A stretch of 64,000 nucleotides of DNA from Posidoniimonas polymericola (lineage in GTDB: Bacteria; Planctomycetota; Planctomycetia; Pirellulales; Lacipirellulaceae), in contig NZ_SJPO01000003.1 of assembly GCF_007859935.1 (NCBI RefSeq), forward strand, positions 18,826 to 82,825. The letters are read 5' to 3'. Shown one piece after another: positions 54,217 to 63,707 of the stretch (its first letter is position 1; every line of letters starts with the position of its first letter). The notes under the pieces are model-generated. The model had not been told where the DNA came from and made no database searches. It worked only from the letters and a program-made list of their open reading frames with translations. The translations under genes and the position numbers were made by a program.

Positions 54217-57200
54217 ATGGGCTCGACCTCCTGGATTGCGCGCGTGGTGCGGTTTGCCCAGTCGCTGCGCGCCGATCTCTGGAGCGACCCGTCCCAGCCC
54301 CGGCTCCGCTGGGCCCACGCCCCCCAGCTGAGGCCCGACGAGCTGTCGGTCCGCCGGCTCGAGCCCCGCCGCGTGCTGACCGCCAGCATCCAGGCGCTGG
54401 CGGTCCCCGCCGAGGCGGTCGAGGGCGACACGGTCGAGGTCAGCGCCGACGCGACCGGCGGCGCCCTGAAGTTCGACTGGACCGTTACCCGCGACTCGAA
54501 CGTCATCGCCGAGGCCGACACTCGGGACTTCTCGTTCCAGCCGACCGACGACGGCGAGTACAAGGTCGCCCTGCGGGTCAACGACGCTTCGGACTTTTCT
54601 TCCGACTACGCCGAGGCGACCCTCACGGTCACCAACGCCCGGCCCCAGATCTCGCAGCTCCACGCGACCCCGATCGTCGAGGGCGAGGTCACGGTGCTGA
54701 CCGGCGTGCTCTCCGACCCGGGCGCCGACGACACCCACACGCTGGAGATCAACTGGGGCGACCCGAAGGACCCCAACAACCTCCAGACGATCGACCTCAC
54801 CACCCCGCCGGCCGGGGTCACGTACAACGACGCCACCGGCGAGTTCCGCGTCGAGCACAAGTACCTCGACAACGACGCCCCCGGTTCCGACCCGGACCGG
54901 TTCCGCATCAACGTGCTGGCCCGCGACGACGACGGCGGCGAGTTTCGCGCGCTGACCGCCGGCTGGGTCCGCAACGCCGCGCCGACCGTGACCGGGCTGT
55001 CGGCGACCAGCATCGACGAGAACGGCGTCACAGCACTGACCGGCGTGCTGCAGGACCCCGGCAAACTCGACACGCACACGCTGGAGATTAACTGGGGCGA
55101 CCCGCTCTCGCCGGGTGACTCGCAGTCGATCGACCTCACCAACCCGCCGGCCGGCGTGACGTACAACGCCGAGACCGGCGAGTTCGCCATCACCCACCAG
55201 TACCTCGACGACAACTCATTCGCGACGCCGGTCGACCTCTACACGATCGGCGTCACCGCGACCGACGACGAAGGCGCCTCCGGCTACGCCGAGACCACCG
55301 TGCAGGTCAGCAACGTTGCGCCGAAGGTCGAGAGCCTCTCGGCGACCAGCATCCAGGAGAATGGCGTCACCACGCTCAGCGGCCGGATCATCGAGCCCGG
55401 CACGCAGGACCTGCTGCGGATGGTCATCACCTGGGGCGACCCGGGCTCGCCCGACCAACTGCAGTACGTGCGGTTCGACGCGCCGCCGGCCGACTTCCAG
55501 TACGACCCGTCGACCGGCCAGTTCTCGCTGACCCACCAGTACCTGGACGACCCCGCCGGCACGCCCGACACGTACGAGATCCGCGTCAACGTGCTCGACG
55601 ACGACGGCGGCGTGGGCCAGGCGACCACCACGGTCAACGTCAGCAACGCTCCCCCTGAGCTGGCCGACGTCGACGCCAACGACATCAACGAGAACGGCGT
55701 CACGACGCTGACCGGCCGCATCGTCGACGCCGGCTCGCTCGACACGTTCACACTCACGGTCAACTGGGAGGACGGCGCGGTCGAGGAGTTTACGACCGAC
55801 CCCAATGGCGTCGGCATCAACCTGCTCGACCCGCCCGAGGGCGTCGCCTACGACCCGGCGACCCGGGCCTTCTCGATCACCCACCAGTACCTCGACGACA
55901 ACCCGACCGGCACGCCCAGCGACGCCTACACCATCCGCCTGACGCTTGTCGACGACGACGCCGACATGGCGGTCGACGCCAAGACGATCCAGGTCTCGAA
56001 CGTCGCGCCGGTGATCACCAAGCCCGAACCGTTCCAGATCAACGAGGGCCAGTCGCTGCTGATCGGCGCCGAGGCAACGCCCGGCGCGCTGACGATCCCG
56101 GGCATCGTGTTCGAGGACGCCGGCACGCTCGACACGCACACCGCCACCGTCAACTGGGGCGACGGCCACCCCGACGAAGACCTCCTGGTGCTGCAGAACA
56201 TCGGCTCGGAGGTGCGGACCAGCGTGCTGGTCGGCGACCACACATTCGCCGACAACGGCGAGTACACCGTGAGGATCACCGTCACCGACGACGACGGCGG
56301 CCAGGCGGTCGAGTCGTTCCTGGTGACCGTATTGAATGTCGACCCCGAGCTGACCGGCTTGTATCCCTTCGAAGTCGACGAGGGCGCCGAGGTCACGCTG
56401 GCCGGATTGGGCGTTGGGCTGACCGACCCGGGCTTCGACAACCCGCTCAACACGGGCGACCCGGCCAACGGCGGCGAGCTGCAGGAGACCTTCGTCGGCG
56501 TGCAGGTCGACTGGGGCGACGGCTCCACGCCGGACACGCTGAGCGTGGTCGATCGGGTGAGCGGCGTTCCGGGCGCGCCGACCACGGCCGGCTTCTCGCA
56601 CGACACGCACTACTACGCCGATAACGGCCTGTACACGGTTACCCTGACCGTGGGCGACGACGACGGCGGCGCGGTGCAGCGGACGTTCCAAATCACCGTC
56701 AACAACGTCGCGCCGACGCTCACCCTGACCGATGAGATGTTCGTCATCAACGAGGGCCAGACGCTGTTTGTCCCCGGCCTGGGCGCGTTCTCCGACCCCG
56801 GCGCGGCCAACCCGCTGAACCCGGGCGGAGCCACCGAGGAGATCTTCCACTACACCATCGCCTGGGGCGACGAGGAGGGCGACGACGAAGGCGACGAGCA
56901 CCAGAGCCCGGTCACGTTTGTCGACGGCGGCGCCGGGGTCGGCACAAGCGGCACGCTGGCCAACAGCCATTTCTACGCCGACAACGACATCGACAGCCGC
57001 TACACGATCACGGTCACCCTCTACGACGACGACGGCGGCTACGCCGAGCAGAGCTTCGAGATCACCGTCAACAACGTGAACCCGACGATCGAGCCGCTGA
57101 ACCCAAGCGAACTGATCGACGACGAGTACATGCCCGGCATCCTGGTCGACGCCGAGAACCTGGACGGCGACGGCGTCACGGTGATGGCGATCCGCTTCAG

Positions 57201-58245
57201 CGACCCGGGCGCCGACACCTACGAGGTGTGGATCGACTGGGGCGACAAGCTCGGCGAGCCCGACACCGACGCCCGCTTTGTCAAGGCGACCCCGATCAAC
57301 TGGATGGAATCGGAGGACGGCGTCACGCTGTTGTTCTCCTACACCTACACCGGCCCGCCCGACCCGCTCGACCCCGCGGCGCCGATCGCGATCACCGCGA
57401 TCGTGCTCGACGACGACTACACCACCGCCAACGACGGCAAGCTGGTCGTGGCGGCCGAGTCGGTGTTCCTGGTCGAGCCGGGCCGTAGCGAACCCGGCGT
57501 CGCACTGATCAGCAACCCCGGCATCGACTCCGGCGCCGCCGCGATCGATACCCGGCCGGCGGTCGAGATGCTCGTGTTCCCCCAGCTCGAAGAGTTCGTC
57601 GAACCGCCCGCGGTTCAGGCGGGCGTCGACCTCAGCCAGCAGGGGCAGGACCTGCAGTCCAGCGGAGGCGACCAGGCCGCGACCAGCGAACGCGTCTGGG
57701 TGCTGCGGAGGGTGCTGCCCAACGGCGAGCCGGGCGAGCCGCTGCAGCTTAAGCCCGACGCGATGGACCGGCTGCCGGAGCTGTTCGATCGCCTGCCGGA
57801 CGGCCACTACCAGATCCTGGTGATCCGCACCGAGAGCAACACCGAGCGGCTGGTGATGGACTTCGTGATCCGCGGCGGCCGGCCGATCGACGTCTCGGAC
57901 GACTCGGACGGCGCCCGCGACCGCCCGCCGACCGAGGACCAGGAAGCGCAGCCCGAGAACCCGCCGGCCGAGCCGCTGCCGGTTGAGAACCGTGAGCAGC
58001 CGGAAGGACTCCCGGCGCCGGTCGAGGCGAACGGCCAGGCCAAGCCGGTCGCGGCCGCTGCGCTCGGAGTCGATCAACCGGACGAGCGGCGCCCAGACGA
58101 CGCGATCTTGGCGGCGGGCGCCGTGATGGCGGTCGCCGTCACCCGGCCCGAGGGGGACTGGCGCCGCAAGGTAGAGCACACTCTTGAGCGGGCCAACGAC
58201 CACGACTGGCGGATGCTCAACCTGCTCCGCCGCCGGCCCCGGTAA
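54217..58245 (+). CDS. Large exported PKD-type repeat protein with LEPRxLL signal
   Basis: A 1342-residue acidic protein. The ATG at 54217 is chosen since it leads into the planctomycete export signal (DELSVRRLEPRRVLTAS, LEPRRVL at 49-55); the open frame to 53998 has no such logic. About nine tandem PKD-like repeats follow, each with an ENGVT-LTG start, DTHTLEINWGDP core, HQYLDD and NNVAP/SNVAP end. The repeats carry many DDDGG loops, likely calcium sites. The C-terminal 300 residues are Pro/Glu-rich and end in a positively charged RRRPR tail. Likely role: cell-surface adhesin or structural protein. It is followed after 123 bases by the WD40 kinase gene on the same strand. Confidence 0.87.
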   Translation: MGSTSWIARVVRFAQSLRADLWSDPSQPRLRWAHAPQLRPDELSVRRLEPRRVLTASIQALAVPAEAVEGDTVEVSADATGGALKFDWTVTRDSNVIAEADTRDFSFQPTDDGEYKVALRVNDASDFSSDYAEATLTVTNARPQISQLHATPIVEGEVTVLTGVLSDPGADDTHTLEINWGDPKDPNNLQTIDLTTPPAGVTYNDATGEFRVEHKYLDNDAPGSDPDRFRINVLARDDDGGEFRALTAGWVRNAAPTVTGLSATSIDENGVTALTGVLQDPGKLDTHTLEINWGDPLSPGDSQSIDLTNPPAGVTYNAETGEFAITHQYLDDNSFATPVDLYTIGVTATDDEGASGYAETTVQVSNVAPKVESLSATSIQENGVTTLSGRIIEPGTQDLLRMVITWGDPGSPDQLQYVRFDAPPADFQYDPSTGQFSLTHQYLDDPAGTPDTYEIRVNVLDDDGGVGQATTTVNVSNAPPELADVDANDINENGVTTLTGRIVDAGSLDTFTLTVNWEDGAVEEFTTDPNGVGINLLDPPEGVAYDPATRAFSITHQYLDDNPTGTPSDAYTIRLTLVDDDADMAVDAKTIQVSNVAPVITKPEPFQINEGQSLLIGAEATPGALTIPGIVFEDAGTLDTHTATVNWGDGHPDEDLLVLQNIGSEVRTSVLVGDHTFADNGEYTVRITVTDDDGGQAVESFLVTVLNVDPELTGLYPFEVDEGAEVTLAGLGVGLTDPGFDNPLNTGDPANGGELQETFVGVQVDWGDGSTPDTLSVVDRVSGVPGAPTTAGFSHDTHYYADNGLYTVTLTVGDDDGGAVQRTFQITVNNVAPTLTLTDEMFVINEGQTLFVPGLGAFSDPGAANPLNPGGATEEIFHYTIAWGDEEGDDEGDEHQSPVTFVDGGAGVGTSGTLANSHFYADNDIDSRYTITVTLYDDDGGYAEQSFEITVNNVNPTIEPLNPSELIDDEYMPGILVDAENLDGDGVTVMAIRFSDPGADTYEVWIDWGDKLGEPDTDARFVKATPINWMESEDGVTLLFSYTYTGPPDPLDPAAPIAITAIVLDDDYTTANDGKLVVAAESVFLVEPGRSEPGVALISNPGIDSGAAAIDTRPAVEMLVFPQLEEFVEPPAVQAGVDLSQQGQDLQSSGGDQAATSERVWVLRRVLPNGEPGEPLQLKPDAMDRLPELFDRLPDGHYQILVIRTESNTERLVMDFVIRGGRPIDVSDDSDGARDRPPTEDQEAQPENPPAEPLPVENREQPEGLPAPVEANGQAKPVAAAALGVDQPDERRPDDAILAAGAVMAVAVTRPEGDWRRKVEHTLERANDHDWRMLNLLRRRPR

Positions 58246-58368
58246 CCAACAACCCAGCCCCCGACACCAACCCCGAAACCCAGCCACCAGAGCCCCGAAC
58301 ACACTTCTCCGGCGGTCCTTACCACCCGCACCAAGGCCGCGGCGCCAGCCGCAAGGAAGCCTCACTTC

Positions 58369-61300
58369 ATGCAACGCTGCCACGCCTGCCAACACGAACT
58401 CGACCAGCCGCAGATCGACGCCGGCCGCTGCGCGGCGTGCGGCGCCGCGGTCCCCGCGTCGCTGCGGGTGCGGCCGCCGCAGGACGATCCGCAGGCGACC
58501 GTCGACTCCGCCGAGTCGTTCGAGCTGATCGTTGACGACCAGGACGCTCCCGCGGACGACGACGCGCAGAAGACAATCGACCTCAGTTCTTCGGACACCC
58601 ACCCCACGGTGAACATCCGGCCGAAGAACCCAACTATCGCCGACCGTGGGGACGCCACGGTTGAATTCGACTCGCTGTCGTTGGACGCGGGACCGGCGTC
58701 GAACCCCACCGTGCAAGGGACCCCCGGCGGGGGGGCAGGCGAGGGCGCCACGGTCGAGGGCGCCGGCGGCAGGTCGACCCACCCGATGCACGGCGACTTC
58801 ACGATCGACTTCGGCGGCGAAGACCCCGACCTCAGCGCCCACATGAGCAGCGAGTGGGGCCTGTCCGTAGCGCCGGGCTTCAAGCAAAACCAGACGCTCC
58901 GCCAGAGCGGCACGGTCAACGAGTTCATCTCCAAGAACACCCGCAGCACGTTGCAGGTCAAGAACCGCTCGCTGCGGCTGAAGGTGGACGAGTCCGAGGG
59001 CGAGATGACGCCGCTCGTCCCCGGCGAGGTTCCCGACTACGAGCTGCTCGACATGATCGGGCAGGGCGGCATGGGCGTGGTGTACGCCGCGACCCAGTCT
59101 TCGATCGCCCGCACCGTGGCGGTCAAGATGTTCAAGCCGGGCGCGAAGGTCACCAACGAGCAACGCGACAAGTTCATCTCTGAGGCGGTGGTCACCGGCG
59201 AGCTGGACCACCCGAACATCGTGCCCATCTACGACATGGGCGCGAGCGAAGAGGGGGCGCTCTTCTACTCGATGAAGCGGGTGAAGGGCACGCCGTGGGA
59301 CGACGTGCTCACCAAGCGGTCGCTCGACGAGAACCTTAACATCCTGATGCGTGTCGCCGATGCGGTGGCGTTCGCCCACGCCGGCGGCGTGGTGCACCGC
59401 GACCTGAAACCCGAGAACGTGATGCTCGGCGACTACGGCGAGGTGCTGGTTATGGACTGGGGCCTGGCCCGAGTCACCAAGGCGTTCCGCAACGCGAGCG
59501 CCATCTACCAGGCCGACAGCCTCGGCGGCACGCCCGCCTACATGGCGCCCGAGATGGCCCGCGGCCCGATCGAAAACATCGACCCGCGGAGCGACGTCTA
59601 CCTGCTGGGCGCGATCCTGTACGAGATCATCACCGGCCGCGCGCCGCACTCCGGCCGCGACGTCATGCAGTGCCTGATGGCGGCCGCCAACAACAAGATC
59701 GACGACATCGAGCAGACCGGCGAGCTGGTCGACATCGCCATGCAGGCGATGCAGACCCGCCCGGAGGACCGCTACCAGACCGTCAAGGACCTGCAGGCGG
59801 CGATCCAGCAGTACCAGTCGCACTCCGAGAGCCTGCTGCTGACCGACAACGCCCGCCAGCACCTCGAGCAGGCGCACGAGTCCAGCGACTACCAGTACTA
59901 CGCCCGGGCGCTGTACGGCTTCCAGGAGGCGATCACCCTCTGGCCCGAGAACGACAAGGCGGTCGACTTCCTGGAGCGGACCCGGCTGGACTACGCCGGC
60001 GCGGCGCTCGCCAGCGAAGACTTCGACCTGGGCGTCTCGCTGTTGTCGGGCGACACGCCGGAGCAGGAGAAGCTGCTGCTCGCGCTCGAGCGGGGCAAGC
60101 TCGAACGCGACGCCCGCCAGCGGAGGCTGACGTTCTTCAAGCGGCTCGCTGCCGCGGCGCTGGTTGCGATCTTGCTGGGCGGCACGTTCTTCACGGTTGC
60201 GCTGCGTAGGGAACGCAACGAAGCGGTTACCCAGCGTGCTCGCGCGGAAGAGAAGAAGCAAGAGGCCGAAGCGGCCAAGGTTGTTGCTGACGAGAAGCGA
60301 GCCGAGGCCGTGACCGCGAAGGAAGCGGAGGCCAAGCAGCGCGAGGAAGCAGAGCGGGCTAGGGCCGACGCCGAACGGTCTGCCGAAGCCGAACGCCTCG
60401 CCGCGGAGGAGGCCCGCGTGCAGCGAGCAGCCGCGGAGCAAGCTCAAAAACTGGAAGAAGCCGCCAAGATCGCCGAAGAGTACGAGGCCTATGTCGCCCG
60501 CATCGGCCTGGCCGCCTCGAAGATCGACGAGAACGCGTTCGACAGCGCCCGCGAGATCCTCGCCGAGTGCCCCCCGACGCTCCGCAACTGGGAGTGGGGG
60601 CGGCTGAACTACTTGTGCGGCTTGAGCCCACGGCATTTTGATTCCACCGGCCCGGTGGAGGCCGTGGCCTACTCGCCCGACGGGCGGCTGATCGCGTCGG
60701 GCGACTGGGGCGGGCGGCTGATCGTCCGCGACGCGGCGTCCGGCGAGGAGCAGCTGTCTGAGCGCCTCGCCCAGTACGTGCACTCCGTAGCGTTCTCCCC
60801 CGATGGCAAGCAGCTCGCCGCCGGGTGCAGCGACGGCGTCATCCATCTGCTGGACGTCAGCAGCGGCAAGCGGCAACGAACGCTCCGCGGCTCGGAGCAG
60901 GGCGTGCTGAGCGTGCGGTTCTCGCCCGACGGCGGCCGGCTGGTCACCGCGGGCTACGACAGCCGCGTCCGGCTGTGGGACCTGAACAACGGCGCCAAAC
61001 TCCAAGAGCTGCAGGACCACAGCTGGTGGGTCTGGTCGGCCGGCTTCTCGCCCGACGCCTCGCAGCTGGTCACCGCCAGCCAGGACGGCAAGTCGATTGT
61101 CTATCAATGGGACGGCGCCAAGTACGCCGTGCTGACCGTGTTTGATCAGCACGAGGGCCCGGTATACGCGGCGGCGTTCTCTCCCGATGGTCAGCGGGTC
61201 GCGACCGCCGGCTACGACAACTCGGTTTGCCTGTGGTCGCCCGCGGCCGTGCAGGCGGCCGACCTCGCCAGCCGCGTCGACGGCGACGCCCCGCAGGCCG

Positions 61301-63390
61301 AGGTCGACTTCACCCGCCTGACCGGCCACCGCGGCCCGGTCCGCGGCGTGGTGTTCTCGGCCGACGGCCGCACGCTGCTGTCGGCCAGCTACGACAACTC
61401 GCTCCGCCTGTGGGACGCCGACGACCATCACGCGCTCAAGACGCTCCGCGGACACGGCTCGGGCGTGATGACCTGCGCCCTCGCCCCCGGCGGCAAGTGG
61501 GCCGCGTCCGGCGGGCAGGACCAGCAGGTGCGGCTGTGGGACATCGACGGTTACGAGGAGTCCCGCATCCTCCGCGGCCGCGTGATGAACGACCACGCCG
61601 ACGCGGTGCTCAGCGCCCGGTTCTCGCATGATGGCTCGCGGGTGATCACTGCCAGCCGCGACCGCTCGAGCAAGCTGTGGGACTCTGCTAACGGCAAGCT
61701 GCTGACCACCTTCCAGGAAGGGCACGAGTACCTCGCCTCCAGCGCGGTGCTGTTCGACGCCGGCCGCCGGATGGCGACCAGCGCCGGCGACAGCTCGGTT
61801 CGCGTGTGGGACGTCGGGGCCGGTTCTGAGTTGTTCTCGCTCCGCCCCACCGGCCGCGCGGGGACGCTGGCCGTTTCGACCGACGGCGAGTGGATCGCCA
61901 CCGGCGGCCCCGACAACCAGGCCCGGCTGTGGCCGGCCATTGACGGCGCCGAGCCGGTCGTGCTGTCGGGCCACGTCGAGGAGGTCACCGCCGCGGCGAT
62001 CGCGGACGGCGCCTCGCTCGCCGCGACCGGCGACAACCGCGGCGTGATCCGTGTCTGGCGCCGCGACGGCGAAAACTGGCTGCCCGGCCCCGTGCTCAAG
62101 GGCCACAGCCGCGCGATCACCGGTTTGTCGTTCGTTGGCGATCGGCTGATTTCCTCTAGCGGCGACAACACCTGCGGCCAGTGGGACGTGACCGCCGGAC
62201 AGGAGGACCGCCGCCTGGTCCTCAAGCACCCCGACTGGGTCAACTCGCTCGACGTCTCGCCCGACGGCCGGCTGGCAATCACCACCTGCGAGGACGGCCG
62301 CGTGCGAGTATGGCGGCTGGGCGACGCCAGCGTTGTCGCCGAGCACCGCGCCGGCGAGTCGACCCGCGGGGCGGCGTACACCCGCGCGGGTTTCTCGCCC
62401 GACGGTCGGCTCGCGCTGCTCACCTCGCCCGCCGCCCGCGTGGTTGAGGTCTGGCCGTGGTTGGACGGCCAACCGCGCCCGGCGCTCCGGGCCGGGCAGC
62501 AACTCAAGCAACTCTGGGCCGCCGAGTTCGCTGGCGACGCGGGTCGCGTGCTGACCATCGGCGGCAACGACGCCCAGCTGTGGGACGTCGGCGCCCGGCA
62601 GCCGATCGTCAGTTTCAGCCCGCACGGCGCGGTGTCGTCGGCGTCGCTGTCGCCGGACGGGCGGCTCGCGGCGACCGGCAGCTGGGACAACTCGGTCAAG
62701 CTGTGGAGCACCGAGACCGGCCGCTCGGTCCGCAAGCTTGAGCACGCCCACCAGGGCTATGTCAACAGCGTGATGTTCTCTCCTGTTTCCAACGACCAAC
62801 TGCTCACCGCCAGCGACGACGGCGCCGCCATCCTGTGGGACCTGTCCGGCGAACAGCCCCAGCGCCGCGTGCTGCGGGGCCACGCCGGCCGCGTGCTGCA
62901 GGCGGTCTACTCGTCCGACGGCCGACAGGTGCTGACCGCCGGCGCCGACAAGACCGCCCGGCTCTGGAGCCGTGACGGCGCCGAGGTCAAAGTCTTCCGC
63001 GGCCACGACTGGGCCGTGCTGGCCTGCGCCATCAGCCCCGACGGCCGACACGTCGTGACCGGCAGCCAGGACAACACCGCCATCGTGTGGAGCGTCGCTT
63101 CCGGCGAGCAGGTCGCCACGCTGTCGGGCCACACCGCGAGCGTCACCTCGGTCGCATTCTCGGCCGACGGCCGCCGGGTGCTGACCGGAAGCCAGGACCG
63201 CGCCGCCAAGCTGTGGGACGCCCAATCCGGCAAGGAGATCCTCACCCTCGGCGGCCACACCCGTGAGGTGACCAGCGTCGCATTCTCGCCCGACGGCCGC
63301 AGCGCGCTGACCGCCAGCCGCGACGGCGCCGCCATGCTTTGGCTCGCCGAGCCGTGGAACGGCCAGCCGGTCGCCGCCAGCGTCCGGTAG
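58369..63390 (+). CDS. Serine/threonine protein kinase with C-terminal WD40 propellers
   Basis: A 1673-residue protein. N-terminal zinc ribbon (C4, C7, C21, C24), then a Thr-rich linker (40-200) and a Hanks kinase domain (about 225-480): glycine loop GQGGMGVVYA, K253 in AVKMF, HRDLKPEN (D345), DWG in place of DFG (D363) and GGTPAYMAPEMA. A membrane helix (LAAAALVAILLGGTFFTVAL, about 588-607) is followed by a charged coiled coil of Glu/Ala/Lys to about 700. The motif EAYVARIGLAASKIDENAFDSAREILAECPPTLRNWEWGRL (in pieces) precedes 14 or so WD40 repeats (AVAYSPDGRLIASGD, VRLWD types). So a cytosolic kinase is joined to an outside propeller pair. Substrates are unknown. Confidence 0.93.
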   Translation: MQRCHACQHELDQPQIDAGRCAACGAAVPASLRVRPPQDDPQATVDSAESFELIVDDQDAPADDDAQKTIDLSSSDTHPTVNIRPKNPTIADRGDATVEFDSLSLDAGPASNPTVQGTPGGGAGEGATVEGAGGRSTHPMHGDFTIDFGGEDPDLSAHMSSEWGLSVAPGFKQNQTLRQSGTVNEFISKNTRSTLQVKNRSLRLKVDESEGEMTPLVPGEVPDYELLDMIGQGGMGVVYAATQSSIARTVAVKMFKPGAKVTNEQRDKFISEAVVTGELDHPNIVPIYDMGASEEGALFYSMKRVKGTPWDDVLTKRSLDENLNILMRVADAVAFAHAGGVVHRDLKPENVMLGDYGEVLVMDWGLARVTKAFRNASAIYQADSLGGTPAYMAPEMARGPIENIDPRSDVYLLGAILYEIITGRAPHSGRDVMQCLMAAANNKIDDIEQTGELVDIAMQAMQTRPEDRYQTVKDLQAAIQQYQSHSESLLLTDNARQHLEQAHESSDYQYYARALYGFQEAITLWPENDKAVDFLERTRLDYAGAALASEDFDLGVSLLSGDTPEQEKLLLALERGKLERDARQRRLTFFKRLAAAALVAILLGGTFFTVALRRERNEAVTQRARAEEKKQEAEAAKVVADEKRAEAVTAKEAEAKQREEAERARADAERSAEAERLAAEEARVQRAAAEQAQKLEEAAKIAEEYEAYVARIGLAASKIDENAFDSAREILAECPPTLRNWEWGRLNYLCGLSPRHFDSTGPVEAVAYSPDGRLIASGDWGGRLIVRDAASGEEQLSERLAQYVHSVAFSPDGKQLAAGCSDGVIHLLDVSSGKRQRTLRGSEQGVLSVRFSPDGGRLVTAGYDSRVRLWDLNNGAKLQELQDHSWWVWSAGFSPDASQLVTASQDGKSIVYQWDGAKYAVLTVFDQHEGPVYAAAFSPDGQRVATAGYDNSVCLWSPAAVQAADLASRVDGDAPQAEVDFTRLTGHRGPVRGVVFSADGRTLLSASYDNSLRLWDADDHHALKTLRGHGSGVMTCALAPGGKWAASGGQDQQVRLWDIDGYEESRILRGRVMNDHADAVLSARFSHDGSRVITASRDRSSKLWDSANGKLLTTFQEGHEYLASSAVLFDAGRRMATSAGDSSVRVWDVGAGSELFSLRPTGRAGTLAVSTDGEWIATGGPDNQARLWPAIDGAEPVVLSGHVEEVTAAAIADGASLAATGDNRGVIRVWRRDGENWLPGPVLKGHSRAITGLSFVGDRLISSSGDNTCGQWDVTAGQEDRRLVLKHPDWVNSLDVSPDGRLAITTCEDGRVRVWRLGDASVVAEHRAGESTRGAAYTRAGFSPDGRLALLTSPAARVVEVWPWLDGQPRPALRAGQQLKQLWAAEFAGDAGRVLTIGGNDAQLWDVGARQPIVSFSPHGAVSSASLSPDGRLAATGSWDNSVKLWSTETGRSVRKLEHAHQGYVNSVMFSPVSNDQLLTASDDGAAILWDLSGEQPQRRVLRGHAGRVLQAVYSSDGRQVLTAGADKTARLWSRDGAEVKVFRGHDWAVLACAISPDGRHVVTGSQDNTAIVWSVASGEQVATLSGHTASVTSVAFSADGRRVLTGSQDRAAKLWDAQSGKEILTLGGHTREVTSVAFSPDGRSALTASRDGAAMLWLAEPWNGQPVAASVR

Positions 63391-63438
63391 GCGTCCCACT
63401 GTGGGTTACGGAAAGCTCGCAGTGCGATGCCCCTGGCA

Positions 63439-63707
63439 GCGAGACTTTTGTCCCGGCCGAGTTTTGTCCCCTGCGGCGACATCGATTGATAGGGACAAAA
63501 GTCGGGCCCGATCGCCAGCTGCGGTTGTCGTAAGGCGCCAATCCAAAACGGCTTAGTCGAACTGTCGTATCGCCGCCCCGCCGACTTTTATCCTCTTCTG
63601 CTCGTTCGCGGGGACAAAACTCTCCGAGGGGTCCACCCAACCGGCTAACGCCGAGTTCCTAGAGCCTCTTTATTGGAACGCGCCTGGTGGCTCATATCGA
63701 CAAGAAT
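63439..63707. repeat. Dispersed GACTTTTGTCC repeat element, copy B
   Basis: A 269-base homologue of copy A at 14392-14713 with the same motif order: GACTTTTGTCC, GTTTTGTCCCC, inverted GGGACAAAAGTC, then a degenerate GACTTTTATCC and inverted GGGGACAAAACT. Its left part aligns closely with copy A; the middle differs and is shorter; the right end shares TATTGGA-CGCG-CTGG/GGTGGCTC and GAAT. It starts 49 bases after the WD40 kinase stop in a non-coding gap. Confidence 0.8.

Noticed and set aside
55216..63399. A 2727-codon minus-strand open frame
   Set aside because: It lies antisense to two well-supported plus-strand genes (PKD repeat protein and WD40 kinase). Its translation is Arg/Val/Gly/Ala-rich with no domain, as expected for the frame opposite to GC-rich coding DNA, and repeats follow those of the sense genes.
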